8,043 nt of DNA from assembly GCA_020631295.1 (NCBI GenBank), contig JAHDHN010000047.1, positions 1 to 8,043 on the forward strand, given 5' to 3'. A model generated the notes under the pieces. That model saw only the letters and a list, made by a program, of their open reading frames with translations, had not been told where the DNA came from and did not search any database. The translations under genes were made by a program, and so were the position numbers. Of the stretch, positions 1-5,897 are shown in pieces. Positions within the stretch are counted from its first letter, which is position 1; every line of letters begins with the position of its first letter. The stretch is from Rickettsiales bacterium. GTDB lineage: Bacteria; Pseudomonadota; Alphaproteobacteria; Rickettsiales; UBA8987.

Positions 1-46
1 ATTTCTTTACCTATAAACGGCTTTAGAGGCAGTCATTCTTATTTTT

Positions 47-216
47 GTCATTCCGAACGTATGTGAGGAATCTCATGCCCGGATGGTGTGGTATGGACAG
101 AAGCTACGTATGCCACGATGTAGAGATATTCACCATAAGGGCATACTCCGTTGTAAAACAAGGCGTGGCTGCGGTGGCACGAGATTCTTCAGTCGCTAGC
201 GCTCCATCAGAATGAC
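47..216. repeat. Dispersed intergenic repeat, copy R1
   Basis: This 170-bp element begins with GTCATTCCGAACG and ends with GAATGAC, so its tips are inverted copies of each other. A second copy (R2) lies at 4043-4236. Over the first 144 bases the two align without gaps, and by hand count about 115 positions are identical (near 80%). A nested inverted repeat lies inside: GAATCTCATGCC near 68-79 and GGCACGAGATTC near 176-187. The right end contains the self-complementary CGCTAGCG. The element ends 16 bp beyond the stop codon of the minus-strand hda-like gene, and R2 ends 12 bp beyond the stop of the minus-strand ppiD-like gene. It encodes no transposase. It could be a non-autonomous mobile element or a long repetitive extragenic palindrome. 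Bases 1-46 to its left show nothing I can assign. Confidence 0.8.
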
Positions 217-232
217 AATGTACTATAGCAAC

Positions 233-868
233 CTACAACCCCAATACCTCTTTCACAAAGGGAATGGTGAGGCTGCGTTTATTGTCCAGGCCGGCAGCGT
301 CAAGCACTTCTACTGCATTAAACATAGCAGCATAATCGCGCGGCAAGCGCTTCGCCAAGAACTGCACCAACTCCACCGAGGCCATCAATTGGCGCGAGGT
401 GAGGTATTTTTGCAGCAAAGCTTCCATCAGCATATCATCCGGCGCGGCAATCTCCAAGCAATGCACCAAATCCATGCGGGAGGCTAAATCTGGCACCGTA
501 TAGTGCCCTTTTTCTGGCAATGCCTTGGCGGCACATAATAATTTGGCATCTTTTTGTATGATGGAATTGATGCGGTGCAAGCTTGTATGCTCATCTGCTT
601 GTGGCTGCCAATCGTCACACACATAATACCCGCCCTGCATGATATCCGCCGGGTTATCTGGCAACATATCTGCACCCAATTGCTGTGCCCAATAACGAAG
701 CAAGCTGCTCTTGCCAGATTTTTCAGCACCCAACAGCAGCACAATGGGAAAAGACCATGCATCAATATGCATGCAATAAGACACGATATCCTGATTGGCC
801 GAGGAGATGATGATATCCGACAGCTCACCGCCCGCTTCTTGCGCCAATGGAAAAGAAAGCTGATTCAT
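233..868 (-). CDS. hda: Hda/DnaA-like replication-initiation regulator
   Basis: This 211-residue protein is a single AAA+ domain related to DnaA domain III, the architecture of Hda. With the DNA-loaded beta clamp, Hda promotes hydrolysis of DnaA-bound ATP and so prevents re-initiation of replication. Residues 3-8 (QLSFPL) match the clamp-binding hexapeptide at the N-terminus of Hda. Residues 47-54 (GAEKSGKS) form the Walker A loop, and VCDDWQ at 83-88 sits where Walker B is expected. PDLASRMD at 126-133 carries the box VII arginine. The C-terminal LTIPFVKEVL at 200-209 closely matches the end of Hda. No DNA-binding domain IV of DnaA is present, which argues against a short DnaA. Its ATG overlaps the stop codon of the upstream permease gene by one base (TAATG), and no strong ribosome site precedes it, so translational coupling is likely. 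The name hdaA is used in Caulobacter and relatives. Confidence 0.9.
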   Translation of the reverse strand: MNQLSFPLAQEAGGELSDIIISSANQDIVSYCMHIDAWSFPIVLLLGAEKSGKSSLLRYWAQQLGADMLPDNPADIMQGGYYVCDDWQPQADEHTSLHRINSIIQKDAKLLCAAKALPEKGHYTVPDLASRMDLVHCLEIAAPDDMLMEALLQKYLTSRQLMASVELVQFLAKRLPRDYAAMFNAVEVLDAAGLDNKRSLTIPFVKEVLGL

Positions 869-1986
869 TAGGATGCTTTTTTGCGCGTGCGCTTAGATTT
901 AGTGGTAGATGTGTTCGCGCTACGCTTCTTTGGCGTATTCGTCTTGTAAAAATCTGATTGCTTGTATTTCTCTACCAAGAATCGCACCAGCACACCCAAA
1001 ATAGACGCCACAGGAATGGCCACCATCACACCGGTAAAGCCGAATAACGCACCGCCGGATAGCAGCGCAAACATAATCCAAAGCGGGTGCAATCCCACCT
1101 TATCACCCACTAATTTGGGCGTGATGAAATTGCCCTCAATCATCTGCCCGGCCACGAATACACCCAGCACAATCAGCACATTGACCACATCACCAAACTG
1201 GAACACAGCCACCAACAGCCCCACCACCATGGTGATCGCCAGGCCAATATACGGAATGAAACTCAGCAGGCCGGCAGCAATGCCAATCACCATGCCATAT
1301 TGCAGGCCTGTTAATGTGAGGCCAATTGCGTAGAACGCCGCAAGCAGCAAACACACATTTAGCTGCCCGCGCAGATAGCCTGAAAGCGTGGTATCAATAT
1401 CCGCCACAATACTGCTATATTCACCACGGCGGGTTTCTGGCACCAGCGCCTTGATGCGCGCAGCCAACCTGTCCCACTCATTGAGGAAATAGAAGGTCAC
1501 AATTGGGCTGATAAATAACAGCGACAAGGTATTAATTGCACCCAAGCCCGATTTTAGCGTGCCTTGCAGCACCTCATCACTATAAGACAGGACCGTGCTG
1601 TTCCAACCGGCTATATTTTCCTGCACCTTACCTGCCATGTCTGGCCCCATGCGCTCCAGCCACTGGTTCCAAGTGGGTGCGTAGCGCGTTTGGATGGCAT
1701 CATAATAGCCGGGCAGCTGCTTTATCAGCGCCACCAGCTCACTCAGCAACATCGGAAAAAGCAGAGCAAGTGCCCCAATAATCACCACAAAAAATACTAT
1801 GGTGATGCATAATGCCGCAAGGCTGCGCCGCCATTTCCAAGCCTCCAAGCGGTCGACCACCGGGTCGAGCAGATAGGCAAACACAATGCCCATCACAAAA
1901 GGCAGCAAAATGCTGTGCACCGCCTGCAAAAACAGCAGCGTTATGATGGCCAATACGCTCCAAAACACACCAACTTTTAACGACAT
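868..1986 (-). CDS. AI-2E family transporter / PerM-like permease
   Basis: This 372-residue inner-membrane protein belongs to the AI-2 exporter (PerM/TqsA) family by its hydrophobic pattern and motifs. Hydrophobic segments are visible near residues 8-44 (two crossings), 55-82, 148-168, 208-228, 230-262, 268-284 and 302-338, with a large soluble loop near 85-147. Family signatures are GLLSFIPYIG at 239-248 and EGNFITPKLVGDKVGLHP at 284-301, followed by a glycine-rich hydrophobic stretch. Family members export autoinducer-2 or act as Na+/H+ antiporters, but most are uncharacterised, so no substrate is assigned. The tail from about 340 to 372 has roughly a dozen lysines and arginines and is probably a disordered cytoplasmic extension. 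AAGGA lies 8 bases before the ATG on the minus strand. The gene overlaps the hda-like gene downstream by one base, which suggests a two-gene operon, and it is divergent from purM across 47 bp. Confidence 0.93.
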   Translation of the reverse strand: MSLKVGVFWSVLAIITLLFLQAVHSILLPFVMGIVFAYLLDPVVDRLEAWKWRRSLAALCITIVFFVVIIGALALLFPMLLSELVALIKQLPGYYDAIQTRYAPTWNQWLERMGPDMAGKVQENIAGWNSTVLSYSDEVLQGTLKSGLGAINTLSLLFISPIVTFYFLNEWDRLAARIKALVPETRRGEYSSIVADIDTTLSGYLRGQLNVCLLLAAFYAIGLTLTGLQYGMVIGIAAGLLSFIPYIGLAITMVVGLLVAVFQFGDVVNVLIVLGVFVAGQMIEGNFITPKLVGDKVGLHPLWIMFALLSGGALFGFTGVMVAIPVASILGVLVRFLVEKYKQSDFYKTNTPKKRSANTSTTKSKRTRKKAS

Positions 1987-1999
1987 ACACTAATTCCTT

Positions 2000-2038
2000 G
2001 TCATTTATGCTCACGCTGCGTAGAAGATGCAGCATGAC
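2000..2038 (+). promoter_or_regulatory. Inverted repeat enclosing the purM ribosome site and start codon
   Basis: GTCAT at 2000-2004 is complementary to ATGAC at 2034-2038, which contains the purM ATG. Inside this, GCTGC at 2015-2019 pairs with GCAGC at 2029-2033, leaving a 9-base loop that carries the probable purM ribosome site (AGAAGA). The left side has a 10-base bulge, so the stem is imperfect. In an mRNA that includes this region the start codon could be partly occluded. The GTCAT/ATGAC tips match those of the intergenic repeats elsewhere in this window, so it may be a repeat remnant rather than a control site. The function is inferred only. Confidence 0.4.
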
Positions 2039-3080
2039 CAACCCAAAAGCAAGCGTAACCTATAAAGATGCCGGTGTGGATATTGAGGCCGGCAACCGTT
2101 TTGTAGAGCGCATAAAACCCGCCGTAGCTGCCACGCAGCGCTCTGAATGTTCTGATGAAATTGGTGGATTTGGCGGCCTGTTTGACCTGAGCAAATCCCG
2201 CTTTAACAACCCTGTATTGGTGGGCGCCACAGACGGCGTGGGCACCAAACTATTCATCGCCAATGCCATGAATACGCATGACACAATTGGTATTGATTTG
2301 GTGGCCATGTGCGTGAATGACCTGGTGGTGCAAGGCGCAGAACCGCTCTTTTTCTTAGATTATATTGCCACCTCTGCATTGGATGAAGCACAGCTGGCCG
2401 ACGTGGTGCTGGGCATTGCAGAAGGCTGCAAGCAAGCCGGCGCAGCGCTGATTGGCGGCGAAACTGCAGAAATGCCAGGCTTGTATAAACAAGGGGAATA
2501 TGACGTAGCAGGCTTTGCCGTGGGCGCCGTGGAGAAAGGTGACTTGTTACCACGTAAGGATGATATCACTGCAGGTGACGTGATCTTGGCACTGCCAAGC
2601 TCTGGCATTCACTCCAACGGCTATTCCTTGGTGCGCAAACTGCTGGAAACAAATAATATACGCTACACAGATAGCATAGATGCGCTGAGTGGCACGCAAG
2701 CAGGTGAAGCCCTGCTCACACCCACCCGCATTTATGTGAAAGAATGCTTGGAGATGGCAGAAACGGGCCATGTGAAGGCACTGGCGCATATTACCGGCGG
2801 CGGCATTACCGAAAATCTGCCACGCGTGTTGCCCAGCAACATTTCTGCTGAGATTAACTTAGATGCATGGCAGCGCCCTGCCCTGTTTAGCTGGCTGCAA
2901 GGCCTCGGCAATGTGGCAAACAGCGAAATGCTGCGCACCTTCAATTGCGGTCTGGGCATGATGCTGGTGTGCGAGGCCGACACGGCTGATATTTTACAAA
3001 GCCTATGCCCAGATGCATTGCAGGTGGGCGTGATCACCAACAAAGCAGGCGGTGCTGTGCAGTATAGCGGCACGTTCTAA
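2034..3080 (+). CDS. purM: Phosphoribosylformylglycinamidine cyclo-ligase (AIR synthetase)
   Basis: PurM uses ATP to close the imidazole ring of formylglycinamidine ribonucleotide, giving aminoimidazole ribonucleotide, the fifth step of IMP synthesis in the cytoplasm. The 348-residue product matches the usual length (345 in E. coli). In order, the conserved motifs are YKDAGVDIEAGN (10-21), GGFGGLFDL (44-52), GATDGVGTKL (64-73, nucleotide site), DLVAMCVNDLVVQGAEP (88-104), GGETAEMPG (141-149), GEYDVAGFAVG (154-164), SSGIHSNGYSLVRK (189-202), HITGGGITENLPRVLP (252-267) and TFNCGLGM (302-309). The ATG at 2034 is chosen because it gives the family N-terminus; a TTG at 1998 would add 12 unrelated residues encoded by an inverted repeat. 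purN follows on the same strand 159 bp downstream, separated by hairpin element A. Confidence 0.98.
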   Translation: MTNPKASVTYKDAGVDIEAGNRFVERIKPAVAATQRSECSDEIGGFGGLFDLSKSRFNNPVLVGATDGVGTKLFIANAMNTHDTIGIDLVAMCVNDLVVQGAEPLFFLDYIATSALDEAQLADVVLGIAEGCKQAGAALIGGETAEMPGLYKQGEYDVAGFAVGAVEKGDLLPRKDDITAGDVILALPSSGIHSNGYSLVRKLLETNNIRYTDSIDALSGTQAGEALLTPTRIYVKECLEMAETGHVKALAHITGGGITENLPRVLPSNISAEINLDAWQRPALFSWLQGLGNVANSEMLRTFNCGLGMMLVCEADTADILQSLCPDALQVGVITNKAGGAVQYSGTF

Positions 3081-3137
3081 ACATCATGTTATCATCTACA
3101 CCCATTCTACCTAATAATTCCCCTAACCCACACACCC

Positions 3138-3220
3138 GTCATTCCATGGTTTATCCATGGAATCTCCCTGTAAGAACACGGCAAGTGGCAGGAGATCCCA
3201 CGGACAAGCCGTGGGATGAC
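3138..3220. repeat. Paired-hairpin repeat element A (between purM and purN)
   Basis: This 83-bp element consists of two inverted copies of a roughly 30-base unit. The left arm folds as TTCCATGG (3142-3149), loop TTTAT, CCATGGAA (3155-3162). The right arm folds as ATCCCACGG (3195-3203), loop ACAAG, CCGTGGGAT (3209-3217). The outer tips GTCAT (3138-3142) and ATGAC (3216-3220) are complementary, and ATCTCC (3162-3167) pairs with GGAGAT (3191-3196) around a 23-base spacer. Two small hairpins or one long folded-back stem are therefore possible. Aligned in the same sense, the arms agree at 24 of 30 positions, and the differences include matched pairs that preserve each hairpin. The sequence has no T-run and is not a typical intrinsic terminator. 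Element B at 6685-6766 has the same plan. It lies inside the presumed purM-purN transcript. Confidence 0.85.
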
Positions 3221-3239
3221 GAGGTAGTTGTTAGACGGA

Positions 3240-3851
3240 ATGAGTGTAGATAAAAAAACAGATGACCTACCTATGATAAAAAAACTTCCCATTGCAGTAT
3301 TGATCTCCGGCAGCGGTACCAATTTGCAGGCATTGATTGATGCATGCGAGGCAGAAAATTACCCTGCAGAGATCGCGCTGGTCATCAGCAATAACACAGA
3401 GGCATATGGCCTGGAGCGCGCAAAGAACGCAGGCATCCCAACAATAGTTATTCCGTCCAAAGGCAAAACGCGTGAGATCTTTGATGCAGAGCTGCATGCG
3501 GCTTTACAAGAAAGCGGTGCACAGCTTGTATGCCTGGCGGGTTTTATGCGCCTGCTCACTGCCGCATTCACCCAGAAATGGGAGAGGCGCATGATCAATA
3601 TTCACCCGTCTCTGCTCCCGGCATTTAAAGGCGCACATGCGCAGCAAGACGCGCTGGATTACGGCGTAAAAATCACCGGCTGCACCACTCATTTTGTTAC
3701 AGCAGACATGGACGCTGGGCCGATTATTATGCAAGCTGCCGTGGAGATAAAAGACGGTGACACGCTAGACGATCTCCGCGCCCGCACCCTGCCAGAAGAA
3801 CACCGGCTTTATGTAAACAGCGTGCGCCATGTGGCACTTGGGTTGTTGTAA
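3240..3851 (+). CDS. purN: Phosphoribosylglycinamide formyltransferase (GAR transformylase)
   Basis: PurN transfers the formyl group of 10-formyltetrahydrofolate to glycinamide ribonucleotide, the third step of purine synthesis. The 203-residue product has the folate-dependent formyltransferase fold. ISGSGTNLQ (22-30) is the substrate-phosphate loop and CLAGFMRLL (98-106) is conserved core. The catalytic triad of the family is present as Asn120 and His122 in INIHPSLLPAFKG, and Asp158 in FVTADMDAGP. The start is uncertain. ATG 3240 has GAGG 15 bases upstream; ATG 3273 would give a 192-residue protein whose N-terminus aligns best with E. coli PurN but lacks a visible ribosome site; TTG 3228 is also in frame. 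All three lie after the end of repeat element A. Co-transcription with purM is likely, since no terminator-like T-run is seen between them. Confidence 0.96.
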   Translation: MSVDKKTDDLPMIKKLPIAVLISGSGTNLQALIDACEAENYPAEIALVISNNTEAYGLERAKNAGIPTIVIPSKGKTREIFDAELHAALQESGAQLVCLAGFMRLLTAAFTQKWERRMINIHPSLLPAFKGAHAQQDALDYGVKITGCTTHFVTADMDAGPIIMQAAVEIKDGDTLDDLRARTLPEEHRLYVNSVRHVALGLL

Positions 3852-3867
3852 AAAAGCACCTATAGAA

Positions 3868-3887
3868 GCCCTTGCGAAAGCGAGGGC
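3868..3887 (+). repeat. Hairpin with GAAA tetraloop after purN
   Basis: GCCCTTGC (3868-3875) pairs with GCGAGGGC (3880-3887) over eight base pairs including one T:G wobble, closed by a GAAA loop of the stable GNRA class. It starts 17 bases after the purN stop codon. It could stabilise the 3' end of the purMN message or contribute to termination, but the following sequence is CTAGGGCG, with no T-run, so a classical intrinsic terminator is not supported. The CTTGCGAAAGCGAG core resembles common bacterial intergenic palindromes. Confidence 0.6.
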
Positions 3888-3920
3888 CTAGGGCGAAATG
3901 GAAAGATAGTGCTTGTTAGC

Positions 3921-3962
3921 CCTGGATCCCCGATCTGCGCTGCGCTTGTCAGGGATTGCAGG
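3921..3962. repeat. Imperfect repeat-type hairpin
   Basis: CCTG at 3921-3924 pairs with CAGG at 3959-3962, and TCCCCGA at 3927-3933 pairs with TCAGGGA at 3949-3955 with one mismatch. The loop of about 15 bases is GC-rich and partly self-complementary. The sense CCTGGATCCCCG...GGGAT..CAGG is typical of palindromic intergenic repeats found in many proteobacterial genomes. There is one copy in this window, so assignment to a family rests on resemblance. Confidence 0.5.
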
Positions 3963-3973
3963 AAAGGGTTAAG

Positions 3974-3993
3974 TGTGCTTCACGTGAAGCACA
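3974..3993. repeat. Perfect 20-bp palindrome
   Basis: The sequence TGTGCTTCACGTGAAGCACA is exactly its own reverse complement, centred on CACGTG with no spacer, and the symmetry breaks at the next base on each side. A gapless palindrome suits binding of a symmetric dimeric protein better than an RNA hairpin, although as RNA it could form a stem with a four-base loop. It sits between two gene 3' ends, an odd place for an operator. Its function is unknown. Confidence 0.7.
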
Positions 3994-4042
3994 AGGACAG
4001 AGGACGGAGAGGTAGAGAAATGTCACCTTGAAGCATAAAATT

Positions 4043-4236
4043 GTCATTCCGAACGCATGTGAGGAATCCCGTGCCCGGATAGTAAGACATGGACAGAAGC
4101 TGCGTATGCCTGGCTCTAGAGACACTCACCATAAGGGTACGCTAAGCTATAAAACAAGGCGTGATTACAGTGGCATGAGATTTCTCGCTCTCGCTTCTGC
4201 CTACGCGTAAAGCTTCGGCGGACACGGCAGGATGAC
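4043..4236. repeat. Dispersed intergenic repeat, copy R2
   Basis: This is the second copy of the repeat at 47-216, in the same orientation. It begins GTCATTCCGAACG and ends GGATGAC. The first 144 bases align with R1 without gaps at about 80% identity by hand count, and most differences are transitions. The right end is about 24 bases longer than R1 and contains a different segment (about 4188-4230) with CTGCC (4197-4201) complementary to GGCAG (4226-4230). It ends 12 bp from the stop of the minus-strand ppiD-like gene. Similarity to R1 continues a little past the end as CTATAGC. A reading frame stays open across most of both copies, but the pattern of changes does not look like protein selection. 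Confidence 0.8.
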
Positions 4237-4248
4237 AAACACTATAGC

Positions 4249-5787
4249 CTACTCACTATTATTCTGCGAGAATGTATAGCGCACCGGGTAGCGGGTTTTG
4301 AGATATTCTACATATTGGCTTTGCTGCTCACGTTGCATTTGCTGTGACAGGCGGTTTTTGGTTGCCTCCAGGCCAAGCGTGGGGTCATCCACATTTGCCG
4401 CATGCGTGGCAGTAAACACGGCAATGGCGTAGCTGCCATCTTCCAATTTTACCGCTTCTGTAGCCTCCACCGCATCACCAGATAGTGCGAATAAGGCGTC
4501 CAACACATTTTTTGGCGTGTCTTGCTGCTTGCCCACATCACCGCGATATTGCTTTTCCAGCTCGTCTACGGCCAGCTTGTGCGTACGCGCATATTGCGTG
4601 GCCGTTTTCACCTCTGGCGCGTCTGCCAATGCCTGTTGCAAGGCAGTGGCGTGCTGCGCAGCTGCCGCTTCTGTTTGTGTTTCTGCCTCTGCCATTTTCC
4701 AGGCAGTAATCAGCTCTGGCTTGGCTTCCTCAAAAGAAAGCGGGTAAGATTCTGTTACCACAACAGGCACAGCAAGGTAAAAGGACGTGCCATCATCCGA
4801 AAGCACCACGCCGCTCTCCTGGCCTTGTTCCAGGCCAAACAATGTAGGCAAGAACTCTCCAAAAGCAGGCAGGCTGCGGTTTTCTGTAACATGCAGCGGA
4901 CCTTCATGTTTACCCACACCTGCAGCTGTGATGGGCTGGGTCTTGTGCAAACCCACCTTAAATTGCGCCGCAATCTCCTCCAAGCTGGCACCACCGCCCA
5001 CCGCATCTTCAAGCTGCACAGACGTCTCATAGGCCAAATCATTCAGCGCCTCACCTTCTAGATTTTCCGTATTATAATCGGCCGCCTCAAGCACAATATA
5101 GGAAATCTCGCGATATTCCGGCGCGTTATACAGCGCGCGGTTATCTTCATAAAACGGTGTGAGCGTAGCATCATCCGGCGTAGCAATCGCACCTGCCTCT
5201 ATAGGCGCGATGGCCAGCAATAACGCATCCCGCTGCTGCCCGCGTGCTTGCAACACTTGCTGCACCAACGCATCTGGAATGCCACCATCCACCGTAGTCA
5301 AACTGCGCAACCGCGCCTGCGCCACTTGCTTAAAAATGCTGTCGCCGTATTCCGCCTCATTCAGGCGATTATTCTTCAAAAAGCTCTGGAATTTTTCCTT
5401 GCTAAAACGGCCATCTTCCAGAAAATTTGGGTTCTTAGCAATGGCCTGCTTCACCTCGGCCTCACTCGCGCCAATGCCTTGGCGGGCCGCTTCCTGCGCA
5501 AAGATTTTCTCTTCCACCACCTGCTCTAGCGCCATGCCTTGCATGTTAAAGGCCTGCTCCAGCTCTGGTGTGATTTCACCAAAAATACGACCATATTGGT
5601 CTTTCACATTTTGAAAAGCACGTGACCATTCCACGCCAGACACTGTCTCTGAGCCCACCTTGGCCACCGTGTTGCGCCCTACGGTGGAAAACGCATCACC
5701 CACACCAAACAGCGCGAATGATAACACCAAAAAGGCGACCATAATAATCACCGGTAGATTTTTCCACTGAAAGCCTTGCTGCGCCAT
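4249..5787 (-). CDS. PpiD/SurA-type membrane-anchored peptidyl-prolyl isomerase or chaperone
   Basis: This 512-residue protein has the plan of PpiD: a short cytoplasmic start, one membrane anchor (about residues 11-33, LPVIIMVAFLVLSFALFGVG), then a long periplasmic part that assists folding of secreted and outer-membrane proteins. Residues 34-170 fit the SurA-like N-terminal chaperone region, including the typical VAKVGSETVSGVEWSRAF (41-58) and NFLEDGRFSKEKFQSFL (121-137) stretches. The middle (about 225-345) occupies the parvulin position but lacks an obvious intact catalytic motif set, so isomerase activity is doubtful and a chaperone role is safer. Residues 365-500 are alanine-, glutamine- and glutamate-rich and probably helical, closing the chaperone fold. 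AAGGA and AGGAT precede the ATG on the minus strand. The gene is divergent from tpiA, an arrangement I recall from other alphaproteobacteria. The symbol ppiD is plausible but not certain. Confidence 0.88.
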   Translation of the reverse strand: MAQQGFQWKNLPVIIMVAFLVLSFALFGVGDAFSTVGRNTVAKVGSETVSGVEWSRAFQNVKDQYGRIFGEITPELEQAFNMQGMALEQVVEEKIFAQEAARQGIGASEAEVKQAIAKNPNFLEDGRFSKEKFQSFLKNNRLNEAEYGDSIFKQVAQARLRSLTTVDGGIPDALVQQVLQARGQQRDALLLAIAPIEAGAIATPDDATLTPFYEDNRALYNAPEYREISYIVLEAADYNTENLEGEALNDLAYETSVQLEDAVGGGASLEEIAAQFKVGLHKTQPITAAGVGKHEGPLHVTENRSLPAFGEFLPTLFGLEQGQESGVVLSDDGTSFYLAVPVVVTESYPLSFEEAKPELITAWKMAEAETQTEAAAAQHATALQQALADAPEVKTATQYARTHKLAVDELEKQYRGDVGKQQDTPKNVLDALFALSGDAVEATEAVKLEDGSYAIAVFTATHAANVDDPTLGLEATKNRLSQQMQREQQSQYVEYLKTRYPVRYTFSQNNSE

Positions 5788-5799
5788 AGCATCCTATCC

Positions 5800-5828
5800 T
5801 TAATTGCATATGTGGCCGAGGATATAAC
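5800..5828 (+). promoter_or_regulatory. Possible sigma-70-type promoter for tpiA
   Basis: TATAAC at 5823-5828 matches five of six bases of the -10 consensus. A weak -35 candidate, TTAATT (5800-5805), lies 17 bp upstream. It overlaps the ribosome site of the divergent ppiD-like gene. The -35 match is poor (three of six), so this is only a candidate. Confidence 0.3.
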
Positions 5829-5884
5829 GCGGCTGAAGAGGAATTGCAATCACTGCGTGGAGGTTGTATGAGCACGCATGCATC

Positions 5885-5890
5885 AAGGAG
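5885..5890 (+). promoter_or_regulatory. Ribosome binding site that decides the tpiA start
   Basis: AAGGAG lies 7 bases before the ATG at 5898, an ideal distance. A second site, GGAGG at 5859-5863, lies 4 bases before an in-frame ATG at 5868. The downstream pair is preferred because it gives the conserved short TIM N-terminus directly before GNWKM. Confidence 0.7.
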
Positions 5891-5897
5891 TGAGGAT

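Larger units (their letters stand above)
3852..4248. other. Convergent intergenic region, repeat-rich
   Basis: This 397-bp gap lies between the 3' ends of purN (plus strand) and the ppiD-like gene (minus strand). It contains no credible gene. In order it holds a GAAA-loop hairpin, an imperfect repeat-type hairpin, a perfect 20-bp palindrome, a short purine-rich stretch (about 3994-4018) and repeat R2. None of the hairpins is followed by a T-run on either strand, so how transcription stops here is not evident from sequence. Confidence 0.75.

Noticed and set aside
1..46. The end of another gene at the left edge
   Set aside because: Too short to judge. A stop at 14-16 interrupts the plus frame that enters R1, and nothing identifiable is encoded on the minus strand.
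554..871. Plus-strand open frame of 105 codons across the hda-like gene
   Set aside because: It is the reverse strand of a well-supported Hda homologue, has no family-like motif and no ribosome site.
3138..3220. Element A as an intrinsic terminator of purM
   Set aside because: Neither arm is followed by a T-run, and the next gene belongs to the same pathway on the same strand.
47..4236. R1 and R2 as a CRISPR array or as an insertion-sequence pair forming a composite transposon
   Set aside because: There are only two copies 4 kb apart with essential housekeeping genes between them, no regular spacers and no transposase or cas gene.
4522..5061. Plus-strand open frame of 179 codons inside the ppiD-like gene
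   Set aside because: It is antisense to the PpiD-like coding sequence, cysteine- and arginine-rich in the manner of shadow frames, and matches nothing I recognise. The similar frame at 5159-5614 is rejected for the same reason.
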